Made by a program: the position numbers and the translations under genes. From Phoronis australis (taxonomy: Eukaryota; Phoronida; Phoronidae): 64,000 nucleotides of DNA. Position 1 is the first letter of the stretch. Each line of letters opens with the position of its first letter. The stretch lies in NCBI GenBank assembly GCA_002633005.1, contig NMRA01000304.1:27200-91199 (forward strand), in the 5' to 3' direction. The notes beneath the pieces are model-generated. The model saw only the letters and a list, made by a program, of their open reading frames with translations. It made no database searches and was not told where the DNA came from. Shown one piece after another: positions 46,981-61,000 of the stretch.

Positions 46981-48142
46981 AGCTTCAGAACGACACTTTT
47001 TATTTTTATTTTTAACAACGTTTTCTTTGCGGATACAGCTTCCGTCGGCACGTATACTCGACCAAAAACCGTGAAGACCTTGAGACCCCCATCTTTCATG
47101 ATTTAATCGGCTTAGATCTCATCTCTCATGATTTAATCGGCTTTTTCTCGACTTCGGCAAATCAATTTAATTCAGTTGAACTTCGGAACACAAGTTCTCG
47201 AAAACGGCTCGGTGGGTTTCGTTGAAACTTTCGAAACTTTATATTTATTTATCAATCTCAGCGCTGTTTGGATTTTCGATATAAAGACCCAGTTTTTAAG
47301 TAATGTAAAAAACGAATAAGACTACTATTTTTTACAAAAATACGTTACTTTTTGAGGTTTGATTTGTCATTGACAGCCAAAGGAAAAGACTAATCGAAAA
47401 TTCCTATCAGCGTTTTTGAGGTAACTGGTGAAGTTTTCATTTAAAAAAGGTTTCAATTAAATCGACCGATGGGTTATTTTTGCTATGAATGTACCTTTCT
47501 TAAAAATGAAATTTTGACTTAAAAAAAGATGTTAAGGTAATAATAATAATGGGGAATAACTATAAAACGTATTTTATATACCGATCTTTTTTTCTTTCGG
47601 ATCGAGCCTAGTTTTTTACTGATGTACGAGAAAAAGTGGAGGCCACTAAATAAGGTTTGAAATAAGCTTATGTTGTACTTAAGTAATTTCACCCCTGGTT
47701 GAATAACGAAAATCGAATAAATTAGGCCTTCAATTATATATAGGCTGATATGAAATCGATCTCATATTCCTGACCGTCTTCAGTTCATTTCAATTACCAA
47801 CTGATGTCGGGCTTGTAAACCGCGCCATGAAGTTTGTTCAAATTTTCTTACGGTTTGAACTGATTGGTGACGCCGAGAAAGGTCTACGTTATGAGAATGG
47901 TTGATCTAAGTAAAAGTTTTAATTCGATTTGTCCTTTTGAGCGCGCTATACAGGTCGGAATGCAAAGGTCTGTCAGTAGTGCAGCCCGTGTCGCGCACAT
48001 ATCTTGCGGTAGTTTGTACTCTGAGGCCCCCTTACGGAACACAGATACATTAATTTGTTGTCCTATTGGTAGTATCACAAACTAATTTACAGTAAGAAGT
48101 CTTTTGTTGGAATCTTGGCGAGTCGAGCCGTTCCAAAAAGAA

Positions 48143-50950
48143 ATGGCTTCGATCGCTTTAACCTTTCTTTCTCTTTTCCTTGGATTCTTTTTTGTTTTCT
48201 CCGGTTCCATTAAGCTTACTCCTGCCGTTAATGAGGAGCTGCATAAAGAACTGGTAAGACCATTGACACAGTTTCTACCTTCAACTTCAAGACTGCCGGT
48301 GTTCCAGTCGGGGTTTGTCTTGATCACTTGATGTTCACAAGACATGGCCTGATGAGGGCCCAGGGATTTCTTACATATTAAGACTTGAATAAGAAATTTG
48401 GTCTTACGGTTCACACAATTATCTCTGAAAACTTAGTAAATTTTACTTGAGCAAAATGCAAAACTTCTGCAATAACTGCTAGTTACTGAGTTACTTTCTG
48501 GAATGTGATGCACTGATAATTACGTAACGAAACCTTTTTTCGGAAATTGTGAAGTGGGAGTTTAAGATCAAATTTCGTTCTCACTTAAAAGTCATTTTTA
48601 TGAAACATAAACCAGGCGCCCGTTTCAAACACGCAAGAACCTCACAAAAACGCAAGACTACGAAATACGAAGCCTGCAATGATCACACTAGCTTCCCTTG
48701 CTAGATTCTGGTCTACAGAACTGAAGTCAGAACTCAACCCCGAGCTGCAATCCTCAGGTGCAGGCCAATACAGTCGTAAGAAAACGAAAAAAGCTATAGT
48801 GTGAACCTTTGCTTCGAATGCATGGGGATATCTCACAAAGACCTGTGATCTTCCTTCTTTGTGAGTGTCTTGCAGTAAGGTTCACAAATTCACAGTTCCG
48901 TAGCCATGCTGCTAGTGCTTGGAGGTGTGAGTGTGTGATAACCTTATAACAGGGCCTTTTGCACCTGTGTAGTAACGAGATGTGTTGCAAGGTTTGCAAT
49001 GCTTGGTATGTCGCAAACCCATGACACTGTGGTCATGAAGTTTTGACGCTGCTATCAAGGCAAAGTGGTAACTGTTTTAACAAGAATTGCTTGACACTCT
49101 TGTTACAGGCAGGGTGGTGTCCCTGTTTTGTTTGGGAGCCTTCAATCTGAACGAAAATTGAAATGGGGTGACCAGAGCAGGGTATATTGGTGCCAAGCGG
49201 GCGGGAGAACTCAGTGATGATCATCCATTAATTGGTGGCATCCTGAGAGGACTATTGGTGGGGACCATTGAAGAAACTAAAATTTATCATGATCCAAGAA
49301 AAATACAGTTGATAATTTTATTGTGTGAAATGTGACGTGCACCCCCTATTCTATGAGTAATAGTTTTGCACATTTATGATCTGTGGCCAAGGGAAAATTT
49401 TCTCAGATTATTGTCTACTGTTAAACAGAAGAGTTATCAGCCCTCAAAAATAAAAAGTGGAGTCATTGTTTTAAAAATGGATTTTACGTTGGCGTCACTG
49501 CGAGAATTGTTCTGGTTCTTCTAGAGCTATAAGGTAATTAAATAATTTTCGACATGTGTTTATTACAGAAAGCCAACTTCAAGACCTTTCGAACTGTGTT
49601 TCCATTCCAAGGTTTAACGGGATGGAAGCCTAAGACGAGTCAATACCGTAAAGCAGTTGGTGGCATTGAGGTGGTCTGTGGACTGCTTCTGGCTTTCGTG
49701 CCAGGTAAAACATTCTTGTATTTAGACTCGATTGATACATCAGCACTTGACACAGCTGACAGTCTCTGGTTGCAAAATACAAGTGACTGCATATTTCCAC
49801 TCGTACTTTCAGATTTGGTCTCGTAAAAAGTGATGACCAAAAGAGCTGGACATCTGTGTGGTACCTATATTTTACTTTGTTCACTCCTATTCTACTTTTC
49901 CAGTTGCTTTTTGTTGCATGTGTCGAGCCGTGTACAAACATTAGTTGGCGTAACAAGTACAGTAAAATCTCACTAGTTGAGATTGTTATGTTGTGGACAA
50001 GTAAAAGTTTATTTTTCTGTATTTTTTTATAAAACATATCCTTCACCGAATTTATGCTTTTCAGTATTCAAGCTCTGTATCATAGGTGTCATTAGGCAAA
50101 ATTTTGAAAAATTACGAGTATTCACAACAATGATGGAAGACCTTGAAAAAAACAAAAAACAATTTTGGCGATTATTTTTGTCTGATTAGCATGGCAGCAG
50201 TGTCAACTATAGGACAGGTGCCCAACTAGTACACATGTGCAGCATTGACTAGATTGGTGTCGGTGACAATCGGGGTTCTGTGAAATTTGCAAAGTCATAT
50301 CTAACGTTGCTGAGAACTTCTGATCTTATCAGAATAAGGTGAAATCTGACTTTGCTGAAAGGTCGAGTGCTTGAACTTGAAAAAATTGTACTGAGGAACT
50401 TTGTTTACCTTAACCAAAAGCTTTGATCAGAGTATGGTGAAATCGGGGCCCGTAACTACCAAGTTTTACTCTATACTCGCCTTGAAAATTGAGGAATCTG
50501 GTTCCTTGCTTCAAGTATTTTTGTTAATTTCACGCAATGTGATGGAACAATTTTTGAGTAAAGTACTAGTATGGTGGTCGCCGGCCCTGACTTAACTGAA
50601 CGACAAAGTGCTTGGACTGGAGATATCCCAAGTTATGCACATTTTTACTGTACTTTGTGAAAGACGAAATTTAAACTATTTAAAACAAAACTGCTAACAC
50701 ATTAACTTGTTGCTTCTTCGCAGGTTTTTTGAAGCAAGTGTCCAACTTGATTCTTACTGCCGTTATGGTGGGAGCCATCTACACTCATTGGGCCCTAGGG
50801 CAAACAGTATCCAAGATGGCGCCAGCTCTCATATTCTTCTTTATGCTGGTCTGTAGATATGTTGTCTACCTACAAGTGAGGTCGAGAGAAAGGGCCATGA
50901 CCTCGGTCACCGAGAGCAAGCAGACAGAAGATGATAAGAAAGAGCAGTGA
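48143..50950 (+). CDS. TMEM35B: TMEM35B-like four-helix membrane protein, copy B
   Basis: Exons 48143-48253, 49569-49704 and 50724-50950 join in phases 0 and 1 to give 157 residues. Exons 1 and 2 have exactly the same lengths as in copy A (111 and 136 nt), and the splice positions are identical, so the two arose by tandem gene duplication. Shared landmarks are MASIALTF, FFFVFSGSIKLTP, TVFPFQGLTGWKP, GGIEVVCGLLLAFVPG, AVMVGAIYTHWALGQ and MAPALIFFF. The C-terminal tail is longer, basic and then acidic (ending DDKKEQ), unlike the short tail of copy A, and has no obvious ER-retention KKxx in the last four residues. The introns are 1315 and 1019 bp. AATAAA at 51561 is a candidate polyadenylation signal. 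Confidence 0.88.
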
Positions 50951-53258
50951 GGGTGTGCGGTTGGCCTTGTCTAAAATTCTGTGTTTCTAACGAAACAGGG
51001 TTTTCATGTGTTAACATTTCGTAGCTGTGAGTGTAAACTCGAGTTTAAGGCATTAGGACACTTTTGGGTTGGTGGTAAATGCTCAAAATTTTGTGATGTA
51101 GAAATTGTGACTGAGACTATGTGACTGTTGGTTAAAAGGGGTGCATTCCGTGGAGCCAATCTCTTTCCAATTTGAAGAGTTCATGTAAGATCACCACGAA
51201 ATCTCACAAGTGTAGGCAGGCAAAACGCTTGGCACTGAAGTGATTGGATGGTAAGGCCGGAATGTTGAATTATGGATGTAAACTTTCTATTTCCGTTCCA
51301 TACACTAAGCTTTCTGGTGTAGATCTCGTCCCAGGTCTTCCCTTGTCTTCCTTAAAAACAATATTTTGTTGCAATATAGTGAGTGTAGTTTAATTTGTGT
51401 GTGTGACTAATTAGTGAATTTTCACCATTAATGTTCATCTTGCACAAAGTCGATCTGTTTCTGCAACTGTCTAAACATCAACCAATCGGGTAAATTGCGA
51501 ACTTTAAGGTGAATTATCTTGGTTACCCTCTTTTGCATATATTCCTCCTTCAGAGGTGAGAATAAATGTTGTGGTTATCACTCTCCTCACCAATAGGTCA
51601 AACTTATCATCACTTATTTACTGTCTGTTTCAACGTAAACAGCCACTTTCCGCTATCTTGTGTAATTTTTTGTATTGAAAATAATTATAGTTTTAATTAT
51701 CAATCTGACATCTTTCTGAGGTAACAAAAATCATCGTTGGCTTTTTATTATTTTGTGATTGAAAGTAGTATTAGTCTGTGTTTGTGAGACAAAACGGGTT
51801 GGGACACAATGCAGCAGAAAGCCTGTGTGTTATACAATTATATAACAATAACATAGTAAAGACACATATTTTAACTATTCAAAGTTCTATTGGGTGCTTC
51901 ATCAGTAGGTCAAAAATGGCTAACTTCAAAGTAAAAGGTAACACTTATGTGTTCCTTTCTTCCTACAGTATGATAATAATAATAATAATAATAATAATTA
52001 TTATTATTATTATAAGAAAACAAGTGTAGACTTGTCATATTTCTCGGCTATTTTTGTGGGGGTAGCAAAATTAAGCCATAACAATCGACACTCACCATTG
52101 TATGAAATGGGATGTCCTAAGGTAATAGTGGCTTTACGCGCTCAATACAACTTCGAAGTTGGCACTTGTTTGTTGACTGGGGAAGTGATGTGACAAGTCT
52201 GAAAAATCTGTGCTGTATTTTAGTGTGGTGTCCAGGCATTGTTGCTAGTAGTTGACTAGCGTGTTTTTGTAACTTTCGATTCACCTCATTTACATGGTGA
52301 GTCAAGTTTATCATATCCCATTTGTAGCGAATTAGTTAATTTATTAATAATGGATATATGTATTCTACTTGGCCAAAGTCTTGAATTGTTCAAATTTCCT
52401 GTAAGTTTTTGTGGACGTAATATGCAGTAAATATTATGTTGTAAATATATGTATTCAGGTGCACTGGGGAGCTGAAAATTAACAAGGTGGCGCTAGTGTA
52501 GCAAGTGTCCTGCCCTTAGAAATGCCAGCTTTCAAGTAATTACATGGGACCCTTGTCCCACCAATCCTCTCATGGTGGTAATCTGCTTATGTTCTTTCTC
52601 CAGATGGACTATTTCTTCATTCGCACGGTATCTACTACTACTAAAATGTTGATGTTGTGAAGTGCTTTATAGCTTTTGTAGCACTATTATGCAACTCTTT
52701 TTATTGATGTCATTTTTACTAACATTGTGCAGTTTTTATTAATTATGTGTGTAGATATTAGCATTTGACTAATTACCTGTAATGCCATATAATTGTCTTC
52801 AATGTCAGATTCAGTATTAGAATAGTAATTGTTATTAGAAAATGAGACAATTAATGTGTTTGATTATTTTAATAAATCATAATGCATTTATCGCTGTATG
52901 ACATAAAATAACATAAATGAGGTAATTATTAACATAACGGCAGCGAATTGGGTTAGTTACATCACAACAAGACACTTTAGTTGTATAACAAATTATCTAC
53001 TGTAATAATGGTAAGAAAATATCCATTACAATCTCCTATTGAATTTTAAAATTACGACCACAAAGTTAACAAGACTACAATGCTTCACAGAGACCTTGAA
53101 GTGATCAAGTGACTACACCATATCAGCCCATTTCCATCTTATGATCAAAATCCCTACATTCTGTAATGTTACAAAAACCAGTCAGTCTGCAATCCTGGAA
53201 CAACCATATTCTAAGCACCTAAATTTGCACAATTGACTAAAAATGATTGCTACTAACT
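50951..53258. other. 3' flank of TMEM35B-like copy B; no further gene
   Basis: It holds the probable 3' UTR (to about 51600) and AT-rich DNA. At 51971-52014 a run of ATA repeats flips to TTA repeats, forming a perfect inverted microsatellite. No exon is supported on either strand. Confidence 0.5.
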
Positions 53259-56200
53259 AACGCAACAGTAAGAAATAAATGTACTTTTGAAAAGGTGGCG
53301 GCCAAATGAAACTGTATTTGTTAGTAGATGGGATAACACTCGTTGCCTTCAACAACTTTAGTCATGTGGAAGGAATTTAAATGCAGTTTTAGCCATATTC
53401 GATAGGTTCTAGTCTATGCCAGTCTCTTTGAAACTTGCATCTCAATGCTGGTATCAGGTGGAAGTGGTTAAAAAATGACGCATCCCCTCCAGCGAAATTT
53501 AATAGTCTGCCGTAATGCCCTCAAATTACAACTATTGAAATGATTAGAACAAAACTCGTTTTTTATGGATGAAAGAAACTGCATTTCTAAGTCCTGGGTG
53601 GGACAGATTTAAGCCCGGAAATGTTGCATTTTGATTTGGAATTGTTGGTAATGAAGAAAAACCAATGATGTTGTATAACAATTGAGAGGCGTCAATGTTG
53701 AGAGGTGACAAAGCAAAAGTTGCTTTTATGTTCTAACTGCAGTAAAGAGTTCTGCATTGGCTGTTATTTACATAATCCTAACTATTTCATGAGGCCAGTA
53801 CAATTGAAGCAGTGTTGCTTCAAACATTCATGACTCAATTGACTTCTTTGTTTACCAAATAAACAGCGCAAGAAGACTTGAACATTAACTAACTTGGGAA
53901 TCAATCTAGGTTTGATGCAAATGATACAAAATAATCAAAAACATGAAAATACATTTTCCTATTACAATTAGCATGATTATAAACTAAGGTTACAGACTAC
54001 CAACATACTTAAAAAGAAACACAAACCATAAAAAGGACCTGTAACTGGTTTCACAAGGCCACACTTCAGACAAGGCCGAGATTCTAAATTTACTGTCTGG
54101 ATTCATGTGACATCTATGGTTAGAAAAAGAAACCAGCCTATTTCCCACCTTGGTGATTGCCACATTGCTTTTGGAAATTTAAAGTAATGTTAGATTTCCG
54201 TTATCTACAACTTTCAGTGATCACGGGGCTACCCTTCATGTCATTGCTTTGTTTGTCTGTGTAGTTCTTCCCCCATGCACTTTCAGAACAACCACATTCC
54301 AGTTTTGCTCTGCAGCACCTAAAGGAGACTTGTATGCAATTGTTACTGTGCTTCCAACATTTGTTTTTTTTAATAGGTGCCGCATAATAATGTAATTAAG
54401 ACTTTTCAAAGCCGCAAAGCATGTTCTGGTGTTAAAAACATCCAAGTTTCTTCACAGGTGATTTTGCTCTTCCAAAACAACATGATAGTATTCTTATCTA
54501 TTACTTTCAATAAATTTCCGGACAACAAGTTAGTGACTGAAACTAGGCTGCACTTACAAGTAACAATGGGCATGGTATGAAGCAATAACAATAACCCCTC
54601 AGTTCTGAGGACTATAATTTACTTCTTAAAGAGCATAGATGAAACTACATGGCCTGAAACAACAATTGGTTTCTGCCGGACAATGGGCCAGTTTATTGTT
54701 CTTTTAACCACCTAAATATCCCTAAAATGTAGTTTTATTTGTAAAACAAATCGTGAAATTTGTGTCACAGAGTATTCCGAGCAAAACTATATGTGAAACC
54801 AAGCACAGGTTCTTTCAGGTCAAACGCAATTAATGATTGTATTAATAATAGTAGCACCAACGACAATTAAACTTTCACTATAAGCAGACGTACAGATAAC
54901 TCCTGTTACAGATATAAATAAAAGAATTATCAGTGTTCCTTCAAACAGAAGACTAACAGAAGCACTGCTAAAAAAAATAGAGTTCAACTTTTGAACGAAG
55001 TTAACAGAGAATAAATAAGAATGTTTCTAACAAAAGCCGATCTCCGGCAGAGTTAGGGGTGGGAATAAGATAGAAAAATAGAAACCTAAGCTTGCACACA
55101 GAGACCACAAAATGCTATCCATGAAAATTTCATTAATTTTTTCACTTATCAAGCTGTTGATAACCTTTAGCTGCAATGCTAAAAAAATTGCATATTTAGT
55201 TTGACACTTTCATGGATGGCATTTTTTGTGTCACCCAGTACTATAAGTTTTAAGATGTTTCTGCAGCGAAAGTATGTCAAAGACACAATGCAATGTAATT
55301 ATATACTTAAAAAGGCTATACAAATATGAACAACTCTGTCCAAGTAAAAATTTAAAAAAGCAAAATTAGTCATTAATAGAGATTGCATTCAGTCTAGTGC
55401 GTCTATAAATTCACAATCCACCAGACAAAGTCCTGTGACAAATGGCTGCCATACAGAGAACTGGCAGCTGCTACAAGTAAACAGAAGCCCAACACGCCTC
55501 ACTCAGATCTCCTTTAACAACTGGGGCCCCATTTCTCCCCAAATCAGATTTTTCGCAAATCTGAGCATCCATCACAAGCTATTCTAAAGACCCAGAGGTT
55601 ACAATCACTGACGCATAAGCACCCTTCTTGCCAGAAATTGAACTTCATCTTGACAAGATTGACTTGGTCAGCTGCTGCCACAGTCCAACTCACTAAATTG
55701 CACATAAAATCCAGGGCGTGAAAGGGGACCCAGATGCACTTTCATATCGAAGAGTGCGACATAATGGAAGGCTGATATTTTACCAAAACGATAATCTTTA
55801 TGATTTAAAAATCACATGCATTTATCGGGGTTAATACTGTAAGCCGTCTGGTTGGCTCTGGCGGCAAATTCAGAAACCAGGTTCATCAGAGTGCACTCGC
55901 ATTTGAGCCAACCTGAAATATAAATTTCAAATGATATGTACACACCCCATCAGCCGGATTCTTTTGGACAACAGCAGGGTGTTTACAAAACACAGTCCTT
56001 TAACATTGCAAGAAGATTACATATACACGTTCTGGCCACCCATCAAATTATCGTAGAATATCACTGACACAAGGCTGGGTAGAGTTGAGTTATGTTAGGA
56101 CCTAGCTAAAAAGCAAGACTTCGCGAGATATTGCCATGTATTTTAAATGAGAACACATGATTTTGGCTAGAGTTTTCAAGGTGATGCCTTTAACATAATG

Positions 56201-56964
56201 TAGGAATTCAATTCTGACGTGTTAACCTTTCAACGTATTTAAAGTGGCATTTCTCCCTGTTCACTTGGCTAAGACAGGAAAATCCAATTGAGCTCGAGAA
56301 AACACTTTAAATCTTATTGGAGTTGGTCAACAAATTTCAAAATGGCAGACGTAGGCATTTCTTGTGACTTGAGTTTGTGACAGAAATGAAATCCTATAAC
56401 TTTTAATAGTTAGGACACAGATTTCATGACACTGAAAGGCCCAATTCGACTCGTATTTTGCCTGCTAAACAGGCCGGTGAAATGCAGCTTAAATAAATAA
56501 ATAATTTGTTCACACAACTCAAATACTTATCATTTCAGAACAGCGGTATTTCCAGATTTCACGTTAATTTGTCACACATTTGGTGACCTAGGAATTCAAA
56601 GTCAGTTTGTTTTCTTGAAACCTCTGCGAGCCAACAAGTCACCGCTTTCATTTATTACACACTTCTCACGTGAAGAGAGAGCTGCGATTTACTATTACTA
56701 GCAACAGACAAGGATGGTCAGTTTCTGTTGCATATGTGTAGCCTCTTTAGCATGTATTGATTTTTCTCAGAGATTGACTATTTAGGCCAAGTGTGGCTGG
56801 GCAACAGAAGATTTAAATAAATAATTGAATACAGACATGTGTGTCAGTGATGTCACTAATCACAAAGAAACCCGTGAGTCAACACACTATGATAAAAACG
56901 ACACTACAGAGGACAAGAAAATATTCAGTTATTGTCAACCTTTGGGAAGTCTTTTCCCGATTTA
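53259..56964. repeat. 3.7-kb duplicated block, left copy
   Basis: It matches 58097-61787 across its whole length, with scattered substitutions and small indels (3706 against 3691 bp). It contains a second copy of the last LDLRAP1 coding exon at 55870-55912. The right copy begins at the edge of the assembly gap, and its right flank continues into the LDLRAP1 gene. An unmerged second haplotype is the simplest explanation. Confidence 0.88.
55870..55912 (-). pseudogene. Second copy of the last LDLRAP1 coding exon
   Basis: The 43 coding bases, from G after TTTCAG to the TGA, are identical to 60692-60734, as is the nearby acceptor. The exon before it is not present upstream of this copy before the gap. 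It is therefore either an allele whose other exons fall in the gap or a real partial duplication. Confidence 0.7.
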
Positions 56965-57154
56965 CATAACGCTAAACCCTCGTGAGAGACCGCCCCGAGT
57001 TGGCTGCTGGAGCAACTCGGGGCGGTCTGGGATCAAGCGGAAAAACCACAGGGTAAATCTGTGGTCGACGAATCTATTCGGTCGATTACATTTTATTGCC
57101 CGTGAAGCCGCTAAGGGCTGCCTGAAGAAATATGACTCGCGCGTTTGTATTTTC
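56965..57154. other. GC-rich hairpin segment next to the gap
   Basis: Positions 56988-57001 (GACCGCCCCGAGTT) pair perfectly with 57014-57027 around a 12-nt loop. A second hairpin, CCACAG with CTGTGG, is at about 57047-57064. This GC-rich sequence differs from everything around it and runs into the gap. Its identity is unknown. Confidence 0.6.
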
Positions 57155-58096
57155 NNNNNNNNNNNNNNNNNNNNNNNNNNNNNNNNNNNNNNNNNNNNNN
57201 NNNNNNNNNNNNNNNNNNNNNNNNNNNNNNNNNNNNNNNNNNNNNNNNNNNNNNNNNNNNNNNNNNNNNNNNNNNNNNNNNNNNNNNNNNNNNNNNNNNN
57301 NNNNNNNNNNNNNNNNNNNNNNNNNNNNNNNNNNNNNNNNNNNNNNNNNNNNNNNNNNNNNNNNNNNNNNNNNNNNNNNNNNNNNNNNNNNNNNNNNNNN
57401 NNNNNNNNNNNNNNNNNNNNNNNNNNNNNNNNNNNNNNNNNNNNNNNNNNNNNNNNNNNNNNNNNNNNNNNNNNNNNNNNNNNNNNNNNNNNNNNNNNNN
57501 NNNNNNNNNNNNNNNNNNNNNNNNNNNNNNNNNNNNNNNNNNNNNNNNNNNNNNNNNNNNNNNNNNNNNNNNNNNNNNNNNNNNNNNNNNNNNNNNNNNN
57601 NNNNNNNNNNNNNNNNNNNNNNNNNNNNNNNNNNNNNNNNNNNNNNNNNNNNNNNNNNNNNNNNNNNNNNNNNNNNNNNNNNNNNNNNNNNNNNNNNNNN
57701 NNNNNNNNNNNNNNNNNNNNNNNNNNNNNNNNNNNNNNNNNNNNNNNNNNNNNNNNNNNNNNNNNNNNNNNNNNNNNNNNNNNNNNNNNNNNNNNNNNNN
57801 NNNNNNNNNNNNNNNNNNNNNNNNNNNNNNNNNNNNNNNNNNNNNNNNNNNNNNNNNNNNNNNNNNNNNNNNNNNNNNNNNNNNNNNNNNNNNNNNNNNN
57901 NNNNNNNNNNNNNNNNNNNNNNNNNNNNNNNNNNNNNNNNNNNNNNNNNNNNNNNNNNNNNNNNNNNNNNNNNNNNNNNNNNNNNNNNNNNNNNNNNNNN
58001 NNNNNNNNNNNNNNNNNNNNNNNNNNNNNNNNNNNNNNNNNNNNNNNNNNNNNNNNNNNNNNNNNNNNNNNNNNNNNNNNNNNNNNNNNNNNNNNN
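57155..58096. other. Assembly gap of 942 N
   Basis: Unsequenced. Open frames drawn across it are meaningless. Confidence 1.
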
Positions 58097-61000
58097 AACG
58101 CAACAGTAAGAAATAAATGTACTTTTGAAAAGGTGGGGGCCAAATGAAACTGTATTTGTTAGTAGATGGGATAACACTCGTTGCCTTCAACAACTTTAGT
58201 CATGTGGAAGGAATTTAAATGCAGTTTTAGCCATATTCGATAGGTTCTAGTCTATGCCAGTCTCTTTGAAACTTGCATCTCAATGCTGGTATCAGGTGGA
58301 AGTGGTTAAAAAATGACGCATCCCCTCCAGCGAAATTTAATAGTCTGCCATAATGCACTCAAATTACAACTATTGAAATGATTAGAACAAAACACGTTTT
58401 TATGGATGAAAGAAACTGCATTTCTAAGTCCTGGGTGGGACAGATTTAAGCCCGGAAATGTTGCATTATACGGATTTGGAATTGTTGGTAATGAAAAACC
58501 AATGATGTTGTATAACCATTGAGAGGCGTCAATGTTGAGAGGTGACGAAGCAAAAGTTGCTTTTATGTTCTAACTGCAGTAAAGAGTTCTGCATTGGCTG
58601 TTATTTACATATTCCTAACTATTTCATGAGGCCAGTACAATTGAAGCAGTGTTGCTTCAAACATTCATGACTCAATTGACTTCTTTGTTTTACCAAATAA
58701 ACAGCGCAAGAAGACTTGAACATTAACTAACTTGGGAAAATGCAAATGACACAAAATATCAAAAACATAAAATACATTTTCCTATTACAATCAGCATGAT
58801 TACAAACTAAGGTTACAAACTACAAACATACTTAAAAAGAAACACAAACCATAAAAAGGACCTGTAACTGGTTTCACAAGGACACACTTCAGACAAGGCT
58901 GAGATTCTAAATTTACTGTCTGGATTCAAGTGACATCTATGGTTAGAAAAAGAAACCAGCCTATTTCCCACCTTGGTGATTGCCACATTGCTTTTGGAAA
59001 TTTAAAGTAATGTATGTTAGATTTCCGTTATCTACAACTTTCAGTGATCACGGGGCAACCCTTCATGTCATTGCTTTGTTTGTCTCTAGGTGTAGTTCTT
59101 CCCCCATGCACTTTCCATTTTTGCTCTGCAGCACCTAAAGGAGACTTGTATGCAATTGTTACTGTGCTTCCAACATTTGTTTTTTTAACAGGTACCGCAT
59201 AATAATGTAATTAAGACTTTTCAAAGCCATAAAGCATGTTCTGGTGTTAAAAACATCCAAGTTTCTTCACAGGTGATTTTGCTCTTCCAAAACAACATTA
59301 TAGTATTCTTATCTATTACTTTCAATAAATTTCCGGACAACAAGTTAGTGACTGAAACTAACCTGCACTTACAAGTAACAATGGACATGGTATGAAGCAA
59401 TAACAATAACCCCTCAGTTCTTCCGAGGACTATAATTTACTTCTAATTCAAGTAAAGAGCGTAGATGAAACTATGTGGCGTGAAACAACAATTGGTTTCT
59501 GCGGACAATGGGCCAGTTTATTGTCTTTTTAACCACCTAAATATCCCTAAAATGTTTTATTTGTAAAACATATCATGTGAAACTTGTGTCACAGAGTATT
59601 CTCAGCAAAACTACCGGTATGTGAAACCAGGCACAGGTTCTTTCAGGTCAAACGCAATTAATGATTGTATTAATAATAGTAGCACCAACGACAATTAAAC
59701 TTTCACTATAAGCAGACGTACAGATAACTCCTGTTACAGATATCAATAAAAGAATTATCAATGTTCCTTCAAACAGAAGACTAACAGAAGCACTGCTAAA
59801 AAAACTAGAGTTCAATTTTTGAAGTTAACAGAGAATAAATAAGAATGTTTCTAACAAAAGCCGATCTCTGGCAGAGTTAGGGGTGGGAATAAGATAGAAA
59901 AATAGAAACCTAAGCTTGCACACAGAGACCACAAAATGCTATCCATGAAAATTTCATTAATTTTTTCACTTATCAAGCTGTTGATAACCTTTAGCTGCAA
60001 TGCTAAAAAATTGCATATTTAGTTTGACACTTTCATGGATGGCATTTTTTGTGTCACCCAGTACTATAAGTTTTAAGATGTTTCTGCAGCTAAAGTATGT
60101 CAAAGACACAATGCAATGTAATTATATACTTAAAAAGGCTATACAAATATGACCAACTCTGTCCAAGTAAAAATTTAAAAAAACAAAATTTGTCATTAAT
60201 AGAGATTGCATTCAGTCTAGTGCGTCTATAAATTCACATTCCACCAGACAAAGTCCTGTTACAAATGGCTGCCATACAGAGAACTGGCAGCCGCTACAAG
60301 TAAACAGAAGCCCAATACGCCTCACTCAGATCTCCTTTAACAACTGGGGCCCCATTTCTCCCCAAATCAGATTTTTCGCAAATTTGAGCATCCATCACAA
60401 GCTATTCTAAAGACCCAGAGGTTACAATCACTGACGCATAAGCACCCGTCCTGCCAGATATTGAACTTCATCTTGACAAGATTGACTTGGTCAGCTGCTG
60501 TCAAAGTCCAACTCACTAAATTGCACATAAAATCCAGGGCATGAAAGGGGACTCAGATACACTTTCATATCGAAGAGTGCGACATAATGGAAGGCTGAGA
60601 TTTTACCAAAACGATAATCTTTATGATTTAAAAATCACATGCATTTATCGGATTAATACTGTAAGCCGTCTGGTTGGCTCTGGCGGCAAATTCAGAAACC
60701 AGGTTCATCAGAGTGCACTCGCATTTGAGCCAACCTGAAATATAAATTTCAAATGATATGTACACAGCCCATCAGCCGGATTCTTTTGGACAATAGCAGG
60801 GTGCTAACAAAACACAGTCCTTTAACATTGCAAGAAGATTACATATACACGTTCTGGCCACCCATCAAATTATCGTAGAATATCACTGACACAAGGCTGG
60901 GTAGAGTTGAGTTATGCTAGGACCTAGCTAAAAAAGCAAGACTTCGCGAGATATTGCCATGTATTTTAAATGAGAACACATGATTTTGGCTAGATATTTC

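Larger units (their letters stand above)
44080..48142. other. Intergenic between the TMEM35B-like pair; MITEs only
   Basis: No exon is supported. Two MITE-like elements are listed separately. Other small structures are a perfect 18-bp palindrome AACTCGAAATTTCGAGTT at 45490-45507 and a repeated AGTCGTAAACCGACACACT at about 46232 and 46309. A 28-bp tandem pair also sits near 47090-47150 (ATGATTTAATCGGCTT). Transcription signals for copy B are not evident. Confidence 0.5.

Noticed and set aside
48082-48414. Minus-strand frame over TMEM35B-like exon 1
   Set aside because: Shadow of the real plus-strand exon.
56825-58193. Long open frames of more than 300 codons across the gap
   Set aside because: They are open only because they consist of Ns; the real sequence at both ends is short and unrelated.
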